Part shown: positions 5,601-5,912 of the stretch, one piece after another
Position numbering within the stretch: the stretch's first letter is position 1
Layout: the number at the start of each line of letters is the position of its first letter
Assembly (NCBI GenBank): GCA_018061385.1
Contig: JAGOUF010000167.1
Coordinates: 1 to 5,912, forward strand
Reading direction: 5' to 3'
DNA: 5,912 bases
From: Chitinophagaceae bacterium
Lineage (GTDB): Bacteria; Bacteroidota; Bacteroidia; Chitinophagales; Chitinophagaceae
Notes under the pieces: model-generated
What the model was told of the DNA's origin: nothing
Database searches by the model: none
The model's input: the letters and a program-made list of their open reading frames with translations, nothing else
Program-made: the position numbers and the translations under genes

Positions 5601-5912
5601 CTAAATCATCAAGGCTATTGCTGTTGGATATTTCTTTTCCAAAATTTTGGTTGTACGAAAAATTGTTATTGTAATAATGCTGTTTCCAAATTGCAGGTTC
5701 TTGTAGTTCATGTTTTACAAACTGTTCTAAGCTAGCATCGTACATAATAGTAAGCAATTCTGCTGCTACTTTTTCGCTATTATTTCCTTTAATATTTACT
5801 GTATAAGTTTCTTTGCTACCAGGTTCTGTTTTATTTCTAAAACTGGTATAATTTACTTGTAATTGCTTGTTGGTATATGGCACAGAAATGTCGTAATGAT
5901 TGGTGTATACTC
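2617..5912 (-). CDS. alpha-2-macroglobulin family protein with embedded SusC-type plug fragment (5' end outside window)
   Basis: The frame is open from the TAA at 2619-2617 to the window edge, about 1,097 residues. GTG at 5883 is only the first start-like codon; nine codons upstream of it are still open and fit the domain (VYTNHYDIS before VPYTNK), so the real start lies outside. Residues below count from 5883. Bacteroidetes homologues are usually near 1,900-2,000 residues, so roughly the N-terminal 800-900 (signal peptide, early MG domains) is missing. Visible order: an MG domain (1-75, FRNKTEPGSKET), a SusC/RagA plug-like segment (about 143-262), the A2M domain (268-415, NFNETAFFFPNLY...AHTKDLA), the thioester domain (about 495-800) with CAEQ at 520-523 and SSGGFAWFKGG at 633-643, and the C-terminal domain ending MYAPEFTSHSEG. 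Cys520 and Gln523 are kept, so a covalent protease-trapping thioester is possible. Bacterial A2Ms are periplasmic envelope-defence proteins; the role of the plug is unknown. Three palindromic elements are translated within it. Confidence 0.92.
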   Translation of the reverse strand, partial: VYTNHYDISVPYTNKQLQVNYTSFRNKTEPGSKETYTVNIKGNNSEKVAAELLTIMYDASLEQFVKHELQEPAIWKQHYYNNNFSYNQNFGKEISNSNSLDDLDKFSFTVYYDKLIKNISEISRIQPLWWKNSNDYAYMQFDNNSNNVLGFGSPGASSTLSGKAAGITVISEGNAKMEEVVVVGYGTRKKENLTASASSIKLRGVGSITASNNALYVVDGVIVDADKATINPDDISSIDVLKDAAATAIYGARGANGVIIITTKEGAKKKEQEQAIQPRKNFNETAFFFPNLYADTAGNYTFSFTIPEALTQWKWLSFAHTKDLAFGTASATITTQKTLMVQPNAPRFMREGDNLEFVTKIANLSDKELTGQCTLELIDAITGTSVDGWFQNSFPTQYFTVAANQSTVVKFPIQIPFNYNKPLTWRVNAKAPSPLERAGGEVSDGEENTLPILSNRILVTETLPLYMKPSEKQKSFVFEKLLNSSSLGGGREEASETLTHEGVTIEYTANPIWTVIQSLPYLMEYPYECAEQTFNRMYANALASSIVNKYPNIKAVFEKWKNDTVNNRQSSTSGIKSPSPLERSWGEVNEELKQVLLQETPWVLNAATEQQKQKNIALLFDIVKMSNSTDAIIEKLLQLQTSSGGFAWFKGGYESRYITNYILTGIGKLKKANALSQKQLEKIEKITEEALDYLDEQINTDYKWLLSNKVALDKNNINASQIQYLYMRSFYNNQLKNRDAYNYYYNQAKQYWNKQNTYNIALIGLILTRNNERRFVNVNILPAVLENAIEDTTKGTLYWKDRNTCFWYASPIEHQSVMIEFLDEIEKKEGFNDLSKKVDAAKTWLILNKQTNNWQTTIATADACYALLNSGSNWIDNNQQVQIKLGNQLIPNNEKQQTSIGYIKQRIPGDNIRPEMGNITVAVNQSSNSSIQQSSPSYGAVYWQYFEDLDQITTSATSPLSLKKKLFVERTSINGKVLEPINENDELKVGDKIIVRIELSTDRTMEYLHLKDMRASGTEPVNVLSSYKWQDGLGYYEATKDASTNFFIDKIEKGTYVFEYPLYVTHTGKFSVGIATIQCMYAPEFTSHSEGIKIIVK
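4147..4184. repeat. GC-rich palindromic element A within the A2M gene
   Basis: Contains CCTCTCC-AAA-GGAGAGG (4162-4178), perfect 7-bp arms, preceded by GACCTCACCCC. Read on the coding strand it gives KSPSPLERSWGEV (residues 567-579), placed just before NEELKQVLLQETPWVL, where homologues have a variable linker. It shares its outline with element C and is far more GC-rich than the surrounding gene. Confidence 0.8.
4431..4464. repeat. GC-rich palindromic element B within the A2M gene
   Basis: CCTCCTCCCT (4431-4440) and AGGGAGGAGG (4451-4460) form a perfect 10-bp inverted repeat around a 10-nt loop. The coding strand gives NSSSLGGGREEA (474-485), between FEKLL and SETLTHEGVTIEYT. Relative to the central TTGGAG it is read in a different phase from elements A and C, so the same kind of DNA is tolerated in two frames. 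Confidence 0.75.
4585..4622. repeat. GC-rich palindromic element C within the A2M gene
   Basis: Contains CCCTCTCC-AAA-GGAGAGGG (4599-4617), perfect 8-bp arms, with GACCTCACCCCCCG in front. The coding strand gives APSPLERAGGEV (residues 422-433). It lies between WRVNAKA and SDGEENTLPILSNR, a point where homologues as I recall them have only a short loop (AKAGNFSDGEE). It is in the same orientation and reading phase as element A. Confidence 0.8.
5098..5442 (-). other. SusC/RagA TonB-receptor plug-like segment inside the A2M protein
   Basis: Encodes residues about 148-262 of the A2M frame. It contains near-perfect SusC plug signatures: EEVVVVGYGTRKKENLT (169-185), IKLRGVGSI (191-199), ALYVVDGVIVD (205-215) and DVLKDAAATAIYGARGANG (230-248) followed by VIIITTK. 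No beta-barrel follows; the A2M domain resumes at QPRKNFNET. In ordinary SusC proteins the block resembling LxGKAAGxxV comes after EVVVVGYG and before the IRGVGS block. Here LSGKAAGITV (151-160), itself preceded by GSPGASS, comes before EEVVVVGYG. The segment therefore looks rearranged and condensed rather than a simple domain transplant. Confidence 0.8.

Noticed and set aside
5881..5883. GTG at 5883 as the start of the A2M gene
   Set aside because: The frame remains open to the window edge with family-like residues, no signal peptide follows the GTG, and homologues have hundreds of additional N-terminal residues.

Overview
The window looks like a low-GC Bacteroidota chromosome, most likely Chitinophagaceae or a close relative. 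The evidence is protein family content (a SusC/RagA-type plug segment, a Bacteroidetes-type alpha-2-macroglobulin, a lipoprotein with a short signal peptide), promoter-like elements matching the Bacteroidetes -7 consensus TAnnTTTG, AT-rich intergenic DNA, and small GC-rich palindromic repeats inside coding sequence. No rRNA, tRNA, CRISPR array or transposase gene was recognised. The genus assignment is an inference.

All supported genes lie on the minus strand, so transcription runs from high to low coordinates. From right to left: (1) 2617-5912 is the C-terminal part (about 1,097 residues, 5' end outside the window) of a giant alpha-2-macroglobulin (A2M) family protein. It keeps a CAEQ thioester motif and carries an embedded fragment of a SusC/RagA TonB-receptor plug. 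Three GC-rich palindromic elements are read through as protein inside it. (2) 2384-2616 is intergenic and contains two diverged copies of an 88-89 bp repeat, each with a palindromic end. (3) 1322-2383 encodes a 353-residue FAD-dependent oxidoreductase of the DAO/DadA superfamily. (4) 775-1176 encodes a small four-helix membrane protein of unknown function. (5) 382-774 has no confident gene but holds a terminator-like hairpin, five evenly spaced boxes resembling LytTR regulator sites, and a perfect -7 element pointing leftward. (6) 253-381 is a possible 42-residue membrane peptide. (7) 1-223 is the N-terminal part of a DUF4197-like lipoprotein cut off by the window edge.

The genes do not form an obvious single pathway. 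Gaps of 233 bp (A2M to oxidoreductase) and 145 bp (oxidoreductase to membrane protein) suggest separate transcription units. The small membrane ORF and the lipoprotein, 29 bp apart, may share one leftward transcript starting near position 606. The two most unusual aspects are the scrambled plug segment inside the A2M, and the dense set of palindromic and repeat elements, including three inside one reading frame and two between genes.
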